A stretch of 64,000 nt of DNA from Nectonema munidae (taxonomy: Eukaryota > Nematomorpha > Nectonematoida > Nectonematidae): NCBI GenBank assembly GCA_030549495.1, contig JAUIRK010000925.1, positions 434,001 to 498,000 of the forward strand. Direction: 5' to 3'. Below are positions 12,261 through 24,600 of this stretch, piece by piece. Each line of letters starts with the position of its first letter. The stretch's first letter is position 1. The notes beneath the pieces are model-generated. The model had not been told where the DNA came from. It saw nothing but the letters and a program-made list of their open reading frames with translations, and did not search any database. The translations under genes and the position numbers were made by a program.

Positions 12261-14990
12261 TGATTTGCATTTTCTAAAAAGTAGTCATGATTATTGAAAA
12301 ATTAAATATATATAAAGTGATATGTGTTTGAAACGATATATAATTTTAAACATTCAATTGAGTATCTAATATAAATCCTAAGCTATAAGGTTAATATAAA
12401 TTTTTTTTTAAAAATGTTCATTTTTGATTAACAGTTTTTGACATGTTTAAGTCATTCAACTACAATAAAAATGCTATCAAGAGATGCAGCTAGCGATTTT
12501 AGGATAAGTAACAAAATTTGAAGGGATATTATTCAGCCAATTTTGTACAATAACTTTTTAAGTTGAGGGCGGGGGTGTCGTTTCACCACTTTTGTTCCAA
12601 GATGAGCTTCATCACATCAAGGACTTGTGTTTTTTGTGCGCAAATAGCCATGCCCCGATTTGGGTTATAGCGAATTCTCTCTTAATTATTTGGAATGTCA
12701 ACCTAACCTCAAAAGACTTGCACATAATATTGGCATATCTGAATGATATCTAAAGTTACTATTGGCCTTCAATCTTCCTCACTTGATTGTAAACCTTTAG
12801 ACTTCGTATATTATTATACATATACGAAGTATACTTCAAAAGTACAACGGCATCTTTGATTCATAAATATAGCGGAGTTAACGAAATTTTTGAAGCTTCT
12901 TGATGAGTGCTCTATTACCTACTTCTTTTAAAATGAAGCGTAATATTTGACCCAATCTTGGACAGGATTTCTCATGTGTGGCAGATTCGTAAAAAATCTT
13001 CTAAAAAAAGACCTTAAAATTTATATTTGGAATAAAAACATCTTTATTTCGAAATATTTTATAAAGTGTTAATTAGTTAAATGCTTAGTTAGTTGGATTT
13101 AAGACTTTACTGGTTATTACATATTTCTCCGGTTACCTCTTTTTTTCTCATACTCAAGTGAAAAAATGTTCACGCTGAGCTTGGCTAGACTTAAAGGTAA
13201 ATACGCATTTGTGGAAGTTAGTTTCCTTGCTCCACTTTTAATCCTTCAGGACTGAACACTGTGAAGGGAAGATAGGAAGGGTGGTGATTATATATATTAT
13301 ATGAATAATATTTTGTCGGGATGGTAGGTAAACACACAACATGACAAACAACTCTTTTGTGCACAGCATACGAGTAATATCACGCAAGGCAATATTTCCA
13401 AAAAACACACACCCATCGACATTCAGTAAACGCAGTGGATTTTCATTTTAACGTAATATTCTCTTCTCGTTTTGATGTATTTAGGAGACTGGTGCAAATT
13501 CTCTTTCTAAAGCTTTTCGAAGCAACGTGACAACTGCAAAAGTAAACAAAGCTTCTTGCGTTAGGAAAAGTGACTAAAATATCCTCCAACCTGCCATATC
13601 CATCTAAAGGCAAGTATATGAAAGCGTGGATCAGCATGTCTGCTCGCTTGCCAATAGAAAGTTTACTCAAGCTTCCAGAGTGAAAAGGTGTTGATGACGT
13701 TTATTTACATTTCGCAGTGTGTCTGTCTCATTTGCTGACTATCTCTATTGCATACATTCGCAAAAGAAAGGGATGTAAGCCTGTCGTCCGTTTTATATGA
13801 ATGAGAGATTAGCTTAATACTTGCCTTTTTATTTCACATCACTATTCGTCTCATTGGATTGGAAAAGCTAACCGAAACTAAATTGTGATTCTCTTTCCAA
13901 AATCACTATAGGGGCATGACTTTTTAGTTGAATCGACTTTACTCCGCATCTTTTCCAACATTTCAAAATGATAAAACTTATATTTTGTGCAAATAATTCT
14001 ATATTTGAATGTATTTTAGCTGAATCCATATTTTTTAAATTGAATCCACTAGAATTATTTATTTTAACATTGATCCGTTAAGAACACATTTTAAGCTCCT
14101 TTTAGAGGTATCGATGAAAAACCTCCAATCCTTTGTATTATATGTCGATACTTTTATATCATCATAAAAAACAAAATTATTATATGAATCAAAGTATTTC
14201 CGAACTTACTCGAGCAATTTTTTTCGATTTTAAAAGTTGATTTTTCTGAAGTTGAAAAGCTAAAAATTTCGCACCATTTTTTGATACATTAAAAAATGTA
14301 TCTAGCTAAATCATTTAGTTCTAAATGAGAAAATAGACTTGGCTTTTCACAATCTTCATTAGATGGCAAAAATACGTCTGTTTCTTTATCTAAATCAGAA
14401 GAAGTGGATGAATTTTTGTCAGTGTTTTAAATTTAAGGAAGCTCTAAAAAATTTTGGCACAGGATTGTGAAAAATGGATCGCATGGCTGATTTGGGATAT
14501 TGTTTATTTTATTTAGTAATTTAACATTTACAAGATAAAAATAGCATTTATCCAAATGATTTGTAGGTTCTCTCCAAACCATAGGAATGCCGAACTGAAG
14601 ATGCACATTCTTTCTTTGCGAGAAGGATCGTAAATTTTACAGGCAAGTTTTGCAAATAAATGCAGATTTTTCAAAAAATATAACGATAATTTTTAAACAC
14701 CATTAAAATCTAAATAGCGCAAAAACCTTATGTGATAGAGAAAATTGAAGATAATATTAAGATTCTGCAGATTAAAATGAATCAAAATGAGATTAAAAAC
14801 AACATGCCTGAAAGAAATTTTTTTTCTGTAGACTAGTGAATCCTTAAAAGTTTTCAAACAATTAAAATTTCATATTTTCATTAAAAGAAAAATTTTATTT
14901 CAAAATACATCTGAGTTTAAGAAGTACTTCCAAATTTACTTGGTTATTTTTTATTTTAGCTCAATATTTAATGATTTCTACAAGTATATA
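12261..14990. other. No recognisable gene; one 75-codon open frame at 13443-13670 (minus)
   Basis: The minus-strand open frame 13670-13443 reads with mixed residues (KRADMLIHAFIYLPLDGYGR, ILVTFPNARSF) and sits in a slightly more GC-rich patch (about 13440-13800). I do not recognise it, and no splice partner is evident. It lies downstream of the fucosyltransferase on the same strand. The rest is AT-rich with no repeats noticed. Confidence 0.3.
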
Positions 14991-14994
14991 TTCT

Positions 14995-15000
14995 TTTATT
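14995..15000 (-). terminator. Candidate polyadenylation signal of the fucosyltransferase gene
   Basis: AATAAA on the minus strand lies about 80 bases after the stop codon at 15080. Position and hexamer fit, but the region is AT-rich and the hexamer is common by chance. Confidence 0.4.
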
Positions 15001-15079
15001 TGTCTTTCCTTTTGCATTGAAGAATAGTGAAATGGAATAGGAATAAAAAATATACAAAAAGAATTTTTAATTTTTAAAT

Positions 15080-15654
15080 CTATTCCATATAAAAAATAAA
15101 TCTTTCAGTATTTTTAAAATTTTGGCAATTTTCATCAAGGCCCCACCACTTTGACATTTTGAAGGAAGATGGGACGGGATTTTGAATAAACTTGCACAAG
15201 TCACAGAGCCATGAGATTTTCGCGTACTTTCGAGAGCGCGCTACACTCTCCCCTTTCCAGGCGTGATATTGAGCGTATGCGGTTTCGTTTTGGTCCAGAT
15301 ACAAGAGGAGACGTGCCAGTTTGGCAACTTGAGCGATGGAAGAGAGGAAAATGTAGGAGTTTTTTGGTGCAGAAGTATGGAAGTAAGCTTGGGTGATGTT
15401 GTTTCCACCAACTATGGGAATGGCTGACGTGTGCAAAACTTTCCAGAACTTTTCCGTGACATAATCTTGGCAGTAACTATTTTCGAGCGCAAAGTAAAAT
15501 TTGTACGTGTTGATTAAATTTGAGTTGCAGAAGAAGTTTGATCTTGAACAAGGATGCCTTTTACCGCAGTGACCAAACACATCGATCTTCTTTTCCCTTG
15601 GCAAAATCTTGTTCATTGCCTTCACGATATCTAAAAAAAGTTTGCGTAAATTCT
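15080..15654 (-). CDS. Fucosyltransferase exon (GDP-fucose-binding C-terminal half)
   Basis: The phase-1 acceptor GTGCAAG|AG gives ENLRKLF, then KKIDVFGHCG, FALENSYCQDYVTEKFW, IPIVGGNN, YLDQNETAY, WLCDLCKFI and the stop at 15080. FALENS and DYVTEKFW are the conserved donor-site residues of GT10, and nothing in the exon is broken. A start at 15661 would be GTG and is not used in this model. Confidence 0.9.
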
Positions 15655-18600
15655 CTTGCACAAGAAGCTAATCATGATGCAGTGAGTGAAATACAAGGCA
15701 AAGCCAAGCGGTAGCGTTTAGCGAGTGGATTCTTGATTATTATTTAGCACACAATTGAAAAGAATCACACGTCATAACTAAAACGCACCTATTATAAACA
15801 TAAATATGTACCATACTTGGACAGCTTCAACAAATTGATAATTCTTACATAAAATTTGAAATACTCACATTTAACTAATTTTTGAGCTGTCACTCAATCA
15901 ACCTCAAATCTTATTGCTTAAATGTGCACTATATATCTGTCAATTAAACATTTATTTAATCACTTTATGGTTTATAACTATCGATCTTACTAGTATTTTA
16001 TATTTAATAATAGCGAATCAGTTTTATTGTCTAGATAGTAAATAAATTTCTGATCTCAGTGCAACGCACTTTATAAACAAAATTTCCGTACATTTTTTCG
16101 TTATAAAAAATATAATTTATTTTGTTCGTTTATGATCTATTGTAATAAAGCCAGTATTCTCTTTTCAATAAATAAACTAAATATTGTATGATAAAAATCA
16201 TTTTTGCTTAGTGTGTTATAAATCTTTCTAATTAGATATGATAGGACAATATTCTGTAACACTCTTTAGCCAATTCAAAACCACCCCTATCTCATAATCG
16301 TGAATGTATTATTTTTCCACTCTGATCATTTGCATTATTTTTTGTTCCAAGTAGCAGATGATTTGTTTAATTGTACAATACTGCGATTATTGTTTCAAAA
16401 GGAAGATGCTATTTTATTCTTTCATTCAATTCTTCTAACATGGAATGGATCTTTCGTTATATATCATGCACTAGAAACCGTCAGAAAATAGTGTAACATG
16501 ATGGAAGGCGATAAAGAGCTTCTTTTCTATAAATTCAATGTATTCTTGATCAAAAGACGGAGGTTATTTAAAATTGTTTTTTGCATAAAAAATCATAGAA
16601 AATTTGTTTGTGTCTCAGAAAAAAGACAATGAATCATTTCTTAAGTTGGACTTCGTAAGATTATACGAAAATAAGGGTTAAACACAGGTGCATCATATAT
16701 GGAAATATTTTGAAACTAAAAATGCTTCAAACCAATCTAGCACCCACAAAGCATTAGTAGCATGGTCTGACAGGGTCAGTTTGCTCTTTCAAATAAAGCA
16801 GAATTATTGGTTAATAGAGAATTGCCTTAAAAATTGTATTGACCAAGAAGCGCCATTCTTTTAAGTTTTTCAAAGATTGCAATTTGAAAGGTGATCAAAT
16901 GAAAGATATTTTGCCGTCTTTTGTTTTTGCTGAAAAGAGTAATTCGGTGAATTCATTGCAAATACACGAGTCCAGTGATGTTACTTCGGGTTGTCAACTC
17001 ATTCTTCTTCCTCTTTTCTATTCTGACCTTGAATGAGAATTTGTTTTATGAAGCATTCTCCACCATAAGTCATGGATAACCATCTCCTTAGAATCTTTTG
17101 GTTATTGAATTATCGACTCTAAAAATGTTTTGCTCTGTGTACAAATAGATATGATTAGTTTAAAATCTAGATTCAACACCTTTATGAAGAAAGGCGCACC
17201 ACATACAAAATTTATTATTCATATCAAAAAGAGGACAACGACTTCAAAAATTCTAATTTATTTAGTGAAGAAACTTTGTGAGATTTTCTTTCACACTGAT
17301 TTATGTTTGGATATAAATTGAAAGTTTTATGTTGTTACATCTGTGATTTTGTAACACGATTAAATTCAGGTTAGAAATATTCGGATGAAAGGTTCGCATA
17401 TTATAATTTCATATCAAATGATTTTCTTTTTTTTCTTAAGTGAAAACTTTGAACATTTCAATTTAGGGAACTCGTGCAATACTATACACCATGGGTCTCA
17501 AACTCAAAGTAGATAGGGGCCATCAGAAGAAAAATAAAAACCAGGCGGGCCGTAAAAATAATTTTTTTCATTAAAAGGTAAAACTGTATAATATTTTATA
17601 TCTTTATTAATTACATTGAAAAAACACATTTTTGAATTGATTAACGACAATTAGAGATGCTTGAGATCTGGTTGCGCTTACTTTTGCACATACGTGAAAT
17701 ATTCGGTTTGAGAGAAGAAGCCAATGAGACTCTCAAAAGAGCTTGATCTATATTTTGACTTGATGTAGTTCAACGTGGAGAATAGTTTTTCACACACATA
17801 TGTACTTCCAAAAAGACACATACACCGTTTAAACATTTTTGAAATCTCAGGAACGATTAGAGGCAAATTCTCCAACAATGTCTACTTTCCCATCCACTTT
17901 TCTAAACTTAGGTTCAAGCTCAGAGTTACATTGCATGTCTATTAGCTCAAGTTGAAGCTCGGAGGGAGCTGAGATTCTTCCTGAAGACTCATAATAGCAT
18001 TAACATACTTCTCACAATTAAATTCCATACCTGTATTCATGAGTTCTTTGCATGCTGGAAAATAAAAAGTATTTTTGTTAAACAGTTGTACTCTCCATAA
18101 GATAAGTTTTGTAGAAAAAGCTTTTCAATGTCATAGGAAGCACTGATAAGTTGTCCTTGAGCTTGTAATTTTTATTTAACGAGTTAAGTTCTTGAGTGAT
18201 GTCCACAAGAAAAGCTAAGTCCATAAGCCATTTTGGATCATTTAGCACAGAAACAGGTTTTCCATTTTTCTCCATAAAAGCTTTTATTTCGGCTCGTAAC
18301 TCAAAAAATCTCTTGAGAGTAGTTCCTCTACTGAGCCAACGTATTTCAGTAAAGTAAAGTATGTCCTTATATTCTGGTTTTATTTCTTTCAAAAATGTTC
18401 AAAACTGTCGGTGCTTAAACCTCTAGATCTGATATAGTTGATACATTTCACAACAACAGACATAACGCCATCAAACTTTAAACACCTACTACAAAGCGCC
18501 TGTTGATGCAAAGCAATAGCCTTTTTGCACACTCTTCTTCTAATTTTTTTTGAAGAAGCGCTACGATTCCATTTTTCTTTCCTGTCATTGATGGTGCTCC

Positions 18601-21600
18601 ATCGGTTCTTATTCCAGTAAACTTCTTCCATAATAATCCCTAGTCCACAATAACATTACAAAGCTGGCAGAATATCTCTTGAGAAGTAGACTGCCCGTGC
18701 ATTGATTTCACTGCAAGCAACTCTTGAGTAACTTCAAAGTTGTCATCAACACCACGGATCCAGATTGCGAGAGGCGCAGTGTCAGTGATATCTGTACTCT
18801 CATCAAGAGCAATTGAATATGCACTAAAAAGTTTTGCCTTTTCTAAAAGTTGCCTATATATGTCATATGACATGTCACAAATTCGCTGTGCTACTGTGTT
18901 GGCTGAAAGACTTATGTTGGTAAACTGACCCTTTTTCTGGACAGACTATACTAGCTGCTTGTAACATACATTCTTTTATAAATTCACCATCTTTAAAAGA
19001 CTTTCCTGTTTTTGAAATCATTTCACTGACCACATTAGCACTTCAACTGCTGCAGCATTCCCTTTGCCTGCGTTTGTGAAATTTTTTTGTTGCTTAAGTA
19101 AATTTGTTTTATGAGTGACCACTTTGTCTTCTCGCACAAATCCTTTAAATTTTTCATACATTTCAGCATGTCTAGTGAAGTAATGGGGTTTGACATTATA
19201 TTCTTTGACCACTGCAAGTTTTTCCGTAAATATGAGACAGGTTGGATTGCCCCTCTGCTCAATGAAAAAATATTCAATTTCCCATTTCTGTTGAAATTTT
19301 CTTTGTTCAACGTCAAATTTTCTTTTTGTTTGACTGTTTGGAAAAGACATAATGCAAACTCCAAATTAAACTAAAAAACAAGTTATGGAAATAAAAGAAT
19401 TGATTAAAGCATAAATTTTACATTTATAATGAGATTTTACACGGAAAGATAGCTCAAATTTACAGTATAGTATAATAAGTATTGAATTAATTTTAAAAAT
19501 ACATACAAAATATTGCAGTTTTACTTAAATATTGAAAAATTATTTCAAGATTAAATTATTACTATATATATAATAAAATAAATAATTAATTTTATAATTT
19601 TAAAACTTAAAAAGTAAAATCTAAAATTTCAAGCTAAAATCTCAAAACAAAATAATCAGACTTTTTAAATAAAAAGTTTTTCAACCATATTAATAAATTG
19701 GAAATAGTAAAATTAAAACTAATTTGTTAAAGCTGGTGTGGTGTTTTCATCAATAAGGCACTATAAGTACCGCTAACATCAAGCTATGAGTTTTCAGCAG
19801 AGGCTAGAATCGAACCGGAGACATCAGATTCAAGGACCTGTGCTCTAACCGAACGCCTATGCAACCACAAAATTTTTCATGCAAAAAATTTTTCATTCGT
19901 TTAAAATGAAGACATTATATTTGAAAAATAAGTAGGTTAAGCATAAGTAGACTCACCCGGACTAATATTAGTCTGCTAACAGGTTTACAAATTACAATGG
20001 GAATTAGGGTTTGCAGCTTTATAAAAATGATCGATAATAATAATGAAGCTGTCAGCATTTTTAGGTTTTCCGAATCACACTGACACTTAGAATTTCGATT
20101 GAAGTTGAGGGCCATAAAATACTATTCTGAGGGCCGCAGTTGGTCCGCGGGCCGTACCTTTAAGACCCCTGATACACTGTTTGCATGTTGACAACACTTA
20201 AGAATAAAATACACTTTTACCAAAGACGATTGAGATTAGGATCTAACTAAATATATATAAATTAGGATTAGGTAAAATTTTATTCTTTAGAATTATGTAC
20301 TATTATTATTGTATCATTCCTATACCTGTATGTTTTCGCGGTAGCATGATTCTAACGACCAAAATAGATTCAGATGTGAAGATAATTAATTTGAAATTAA
20401 AAAATAGTATTAATGTTTCTTCAAATTAAATTTTTTCAACTTTTAATTCACGTCTCCAAATCTTAAAATTCGATTTTATTGCCGAATCACATGGACGAAT
20501 AAGTTTGCATCCACCATTTTATTTTCTTCACAAAATTTTAATTAACTCCGCTTCCCGAGAAATGGAAAAATGACAGCTTTACCCAACCTATCTGAGTATG
20601 TTTTGCAGTTTGACACGAAGATCGTTGCAAATTTTCTATTCTTTCTCTCTCTTGGGATGGGAATCGGCACTTTGCGTTTAGCATAGCCTCCGTATCGAAT
20701 CCGTATACTGGAGTCTCTTTTGTAGGTTATGCTCAAGTTGAAAATGTCATCAAATTCGAATCCACGACACGGTCCAGAACAAGCATTCAGCGGAGATTCC
20801 TTGAAATATAATAACTTGAAGTTAAATTTTCGACATTTACAACATATCACACAAATAATGAATTACTGAGAATTCAGGTAAATCAACGAATATATACGGC
20901 GACAATGACATGGAATCAGAAGGGACCTGCTGAAAGTGGTGCGCCCCTTTTCCTCCAATATTTCAATCAAGTCAGGCTTTTACCGCTTGTCTTTTGAAAG
21001 GAAGTTTCAATATGATGGAACCATCTTGTTTAAAAGAGTTTTCTCTGTGAGATTGATGAAAAAAGAGCAAACTACCCACGAAAGATGCAAGCTTTGTAAA
21101 GTTAATACAAAACAAGGGCACTAAGTATAATGTTTTTATATGCACAAAGAGGTACAAAGAGGCTTCTAAAGTTATCATGAAAATTATAGTATTTTTAAAA
21201 ATGAATGTTTAAGTGTGACTTCTCGATGAAAATAGGCCTTCACCAAAAGAAATATATATAATTTCATGGTATGATTAGGAATCGATTGCTAAATGTTTCG
21301 ACTACACGGCATCTTATTTATGTTATCCTAACTTTTGGTGTCGTTTGGTTTATAAATCTTATATTAAAGACTGAGAAATGGTATCATTGCATAACCTGAA
21401 ATCCTAAAGTTTTGAACTTTGGAATATATTATGTTATTTACAGTCAACACCAAAATATTTCCAAGAAATTAACTAATCACGTAGTTTTTAATAAGCATGA
21501 GGTAAAAGAAACATTTACTTTACTTCAGGGTAAGCAATTATAAATCTGTTAATGTTATCTATCACACATTTAATAAAATATTTGAAAGAAAATTGATCAA

Positions 21601-24600
21601 GGTGATGTAGATTTTTTAAATTTCTTAATCTTTTCCGCAAAAAACTGCCTTCTCCAGAAGAGAAAAATCATTAAAGTAGGGTGTTGAGAAAAAATGCCCT
21701 CACAAGTTTTTACACGCCCTCACTAAATATATTAGTTTAGTATAAGTTTTCTTAAATTTTTATATAATTTTTAGACAAAAATTACCAAAAAACTAAAAAA
21801 TTATTTGATATTAAAATTTTTTTTATAAAAACACTTGTTTTTTATTTTGTGTAATATTTTATTGAATGCTCCTACTTTTGGTAGCTGTTTTACTGTATAT
21901 ATTTTGAGTGTTAAATAAAGTTTTATAAAAACGATCAATTTTTTAGTCACAACGAAGGCTTTCAGATTATAGGGAATTTTATTTGCATATTCAACAAGTA
22001 CAGAGGCTGAAGGAAATTTTTCTAATGCTAGTAAGCTGATCACTAGATAAACAAAAATTTCATGTTTTCTATAAATTAATTGAAAATAATTAAAATTTAT
22101 TCACTATATAACATAAATTTTAAAAAGGCTGAAAAAGTTATTTATTCATTCGTTTAACAAAATGTTTATATCCAAACTCTAAATTTTATTTCAAATAATA
22201 AGAATATTTTTTACGGATAGTTATAAAAAAACTAATATAAGTAATTGTTAAACAATAAAAAAAATTGTTCAAAAATTTCTTTGAACTAAGAATTTCTACT
22301 TTAAAAGTAGTTTATTTCATAAGTAGTACTCTTATTTCTAACTTGATAACATTTTACAGATTTTCACATACAGTAAAACTTCTAATTAAAGGACATTGAT
22401 GGGATTGAAAAAAATGTCCGTATATGAGAAGTGTCCTTACTACAGAAATAAAAAAAAAATATAAAAACTAAAATCTTTATTTAAATTTTTCAAACTAAAT
22501 ATGCGTTAATTCTTTCGAAAGTATGAAGTAATCGCAACTTGCTTAAGCTTTTTCAAGTTCGCTTGAATTGCTTTTTTGCTTAAACTATCTTCAAGAGAAT
22601 TAATTTGTTCAAATTCTTTTGTGTAGTTGTTTTTCACGCAAAAAATTGAAATTTGTCTAACATACTTGAGAGCTTTTTTCATGTCAATTGTTTCTTCTAT
22701 TTCAGGAGCTTGGTAATCATTTTCTTGATTGCAATCTTTTTCATCTAAAATTCCGTTCGAATTTTCTAAAACTTCTTCAAACAGTTTTTCTTCCCAATTC
22801 TCTGATAGTTTTTCATGAACGGAGTCTTGGTTGTCAAGGCTAAGATATTCTTCTCTAGCTAAAACTGGTTCCTTTGCTTTTTCTTTTGTTAAAAATATAA
22901 GTTCGTCTAGTTCATCGCCAATTTCAGTTTGTTCAACTTCATTAAAACTATTCATATTAACTTTTATGCCACAAGCCTTAAAGCATTTAGCTACACTTGA
23001 AGAAGAAATATCTTTTAAGGATGCATGAATCCATTTGCAGGCGTCTAAAACAGTTACAGACTTTATTAATTCTTTAATTTCAGCTTCTTTTTCTTCAATA
23101 GTTAAAATAATTTTTCTTAGAAGTTTTGTTTTATAGGAGGTTTTAAAGATTTTTATAATACCCGCATCTAAGGGTTGTAAAAGTGAAGTAGTGTTAGGTG
23201 GTAAAAAAATCAACCTGACATTACTATAAGTTTCAGCAGGATGAGAAGGGGCATTGTCTAACAAAAGAGCTACCTTTCTTTTTTGAATTTGCATTTTTTT
23301 ATTAAAATCTTTGATCCAATCATTGAAAATCAAGGAAGTCATCCAGGCCTTTTTATTTGCGATCCATTTTATAGAAAGGCTCTTGGTATTGATTTGTTGA
23401 AAACAACGTGGTTTCCAGCACTTGCCTATAACCAGCGGAGTTTCAAAATCACCTACCATATTCACGCATAGAGCCACTGTTAATCTGTCCTTGTAGACTT
23501 TGTTTCCACTACATTCTTGGCTTTTGAAATTCAAGGTTTTTAGTGGTAAGCATCTATAGTTTAGACCCGTTTCATCAAAGTTGAAAATATCATTTGGCGC
23601 GAAGTCTTTTAACAAATGAGGCAGTTTTGCTTTCCAGTCAGCTACATCTTTAACATCAACGTCATTTTTTTCACCACTTATAACCTTGAAAGTTATATTA
23701 TTTCTTTTTCTGAATTTATCTAACCATCCTGTAGATGCTTTGAAGTCCAATATGTTTAGCTTTTCTGCTGTAGCTATAGCTTTTTCTTGAAGCATTGGAC
23801 CAGAAACAGGTATGTGTAGTGATCTGCACTTTTTGAACCACTCCCAAACAAATTTTTCTAATTCTTCACTTTTTAAATTTGTGCAAACTCTTTTTCTACT
23901 AGAAAGCGTATTGTTTAGATATGCATTCTTGTATTCTTCTTTTCTTTTTATTGTTTGTTGTATTTGTGTTTTTGCGACTTTGAAATCTTCTGCTAACTTC
24001 CTATAGCTAGAATTTGTCTTTTCGTATGCAGAGATTATTTTTATTTTTTCAGAAAGATTTAAATCTTTTCTTTTAATTTTAGACATTTTAAGTTGGATTT
24101 ATTCGGGAAAAAAAAGTAAAATTCAATAAAAGACTTGGAAATAGTAATTTATTTTCACAAGTAGTAGAAAGAAAATATTAAAAGCTTTAAATGCAAATCA
24201 AATATTTTAAACAAACAAACAACGTACAAGCATATTTTAATCTGACATAAATCTCATACAGACACAAACATATACACATACACGTAATGATATAGTAATG
24301 AAGTTGCTTTATCCGGACCAAGTATTGTTAGTTACACTTCAATAAAGATTACTTTTGTCATCTGTTATCATTTAAAACAGTGCTGCCTTCTTGATTCTTC
24401 TATACGTTTCTAGTGTTCGTATTATATACATCATAAAAGCCCCAAACTTGTCCTTAAATCGGATTATAGAAGTGATCGCATTATAGAAAAATTTTATCAA
24501 TAAAATGTATATGTTTTCTTTATATAAAAGCCCCCAACTTGTCCTTAAATCGGATTACAGAAATAATCGCATTATAGAAAAATTTTATCAATAAAATGTA

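Larger units (their letters stand above)
17490..20171 (-). mobile_element. hAT (Charlie-like) DNA transposon in fucosyltransferase intron 2
   Basis: The left end CATGGGTCTCAAACTC and the reverse complement of the right end CAGGGGTCTTAAAGGTACGG, followed by GCCCGCGG, form the imperfect terminal repeats known from many animal hAT elements. ATACAC directly flanks both sides (17484-17489 and 20172-20177); a full 8-bp duplication cannot be seen. The element is about 2.68 kb, carries a broken transposase on the minus strand (19350-17678), and has a SINE inserted between its right end and the gene. It has the same orientation as the host gene. Confidence 0.82.

Noticed and set aside
13443-13670. Calling the minus-strand frame a host gene
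   Set aside because: No recognisable domain, start context or splice partner, so it is kept only as an observation.
20936-21178. Overlapping open frames next to the fucosyltransferase exon as an additional exon
   Set aside because: The exon chain is already continuous in sequence and phase between 26145 and 20799, leaving no missing residues.
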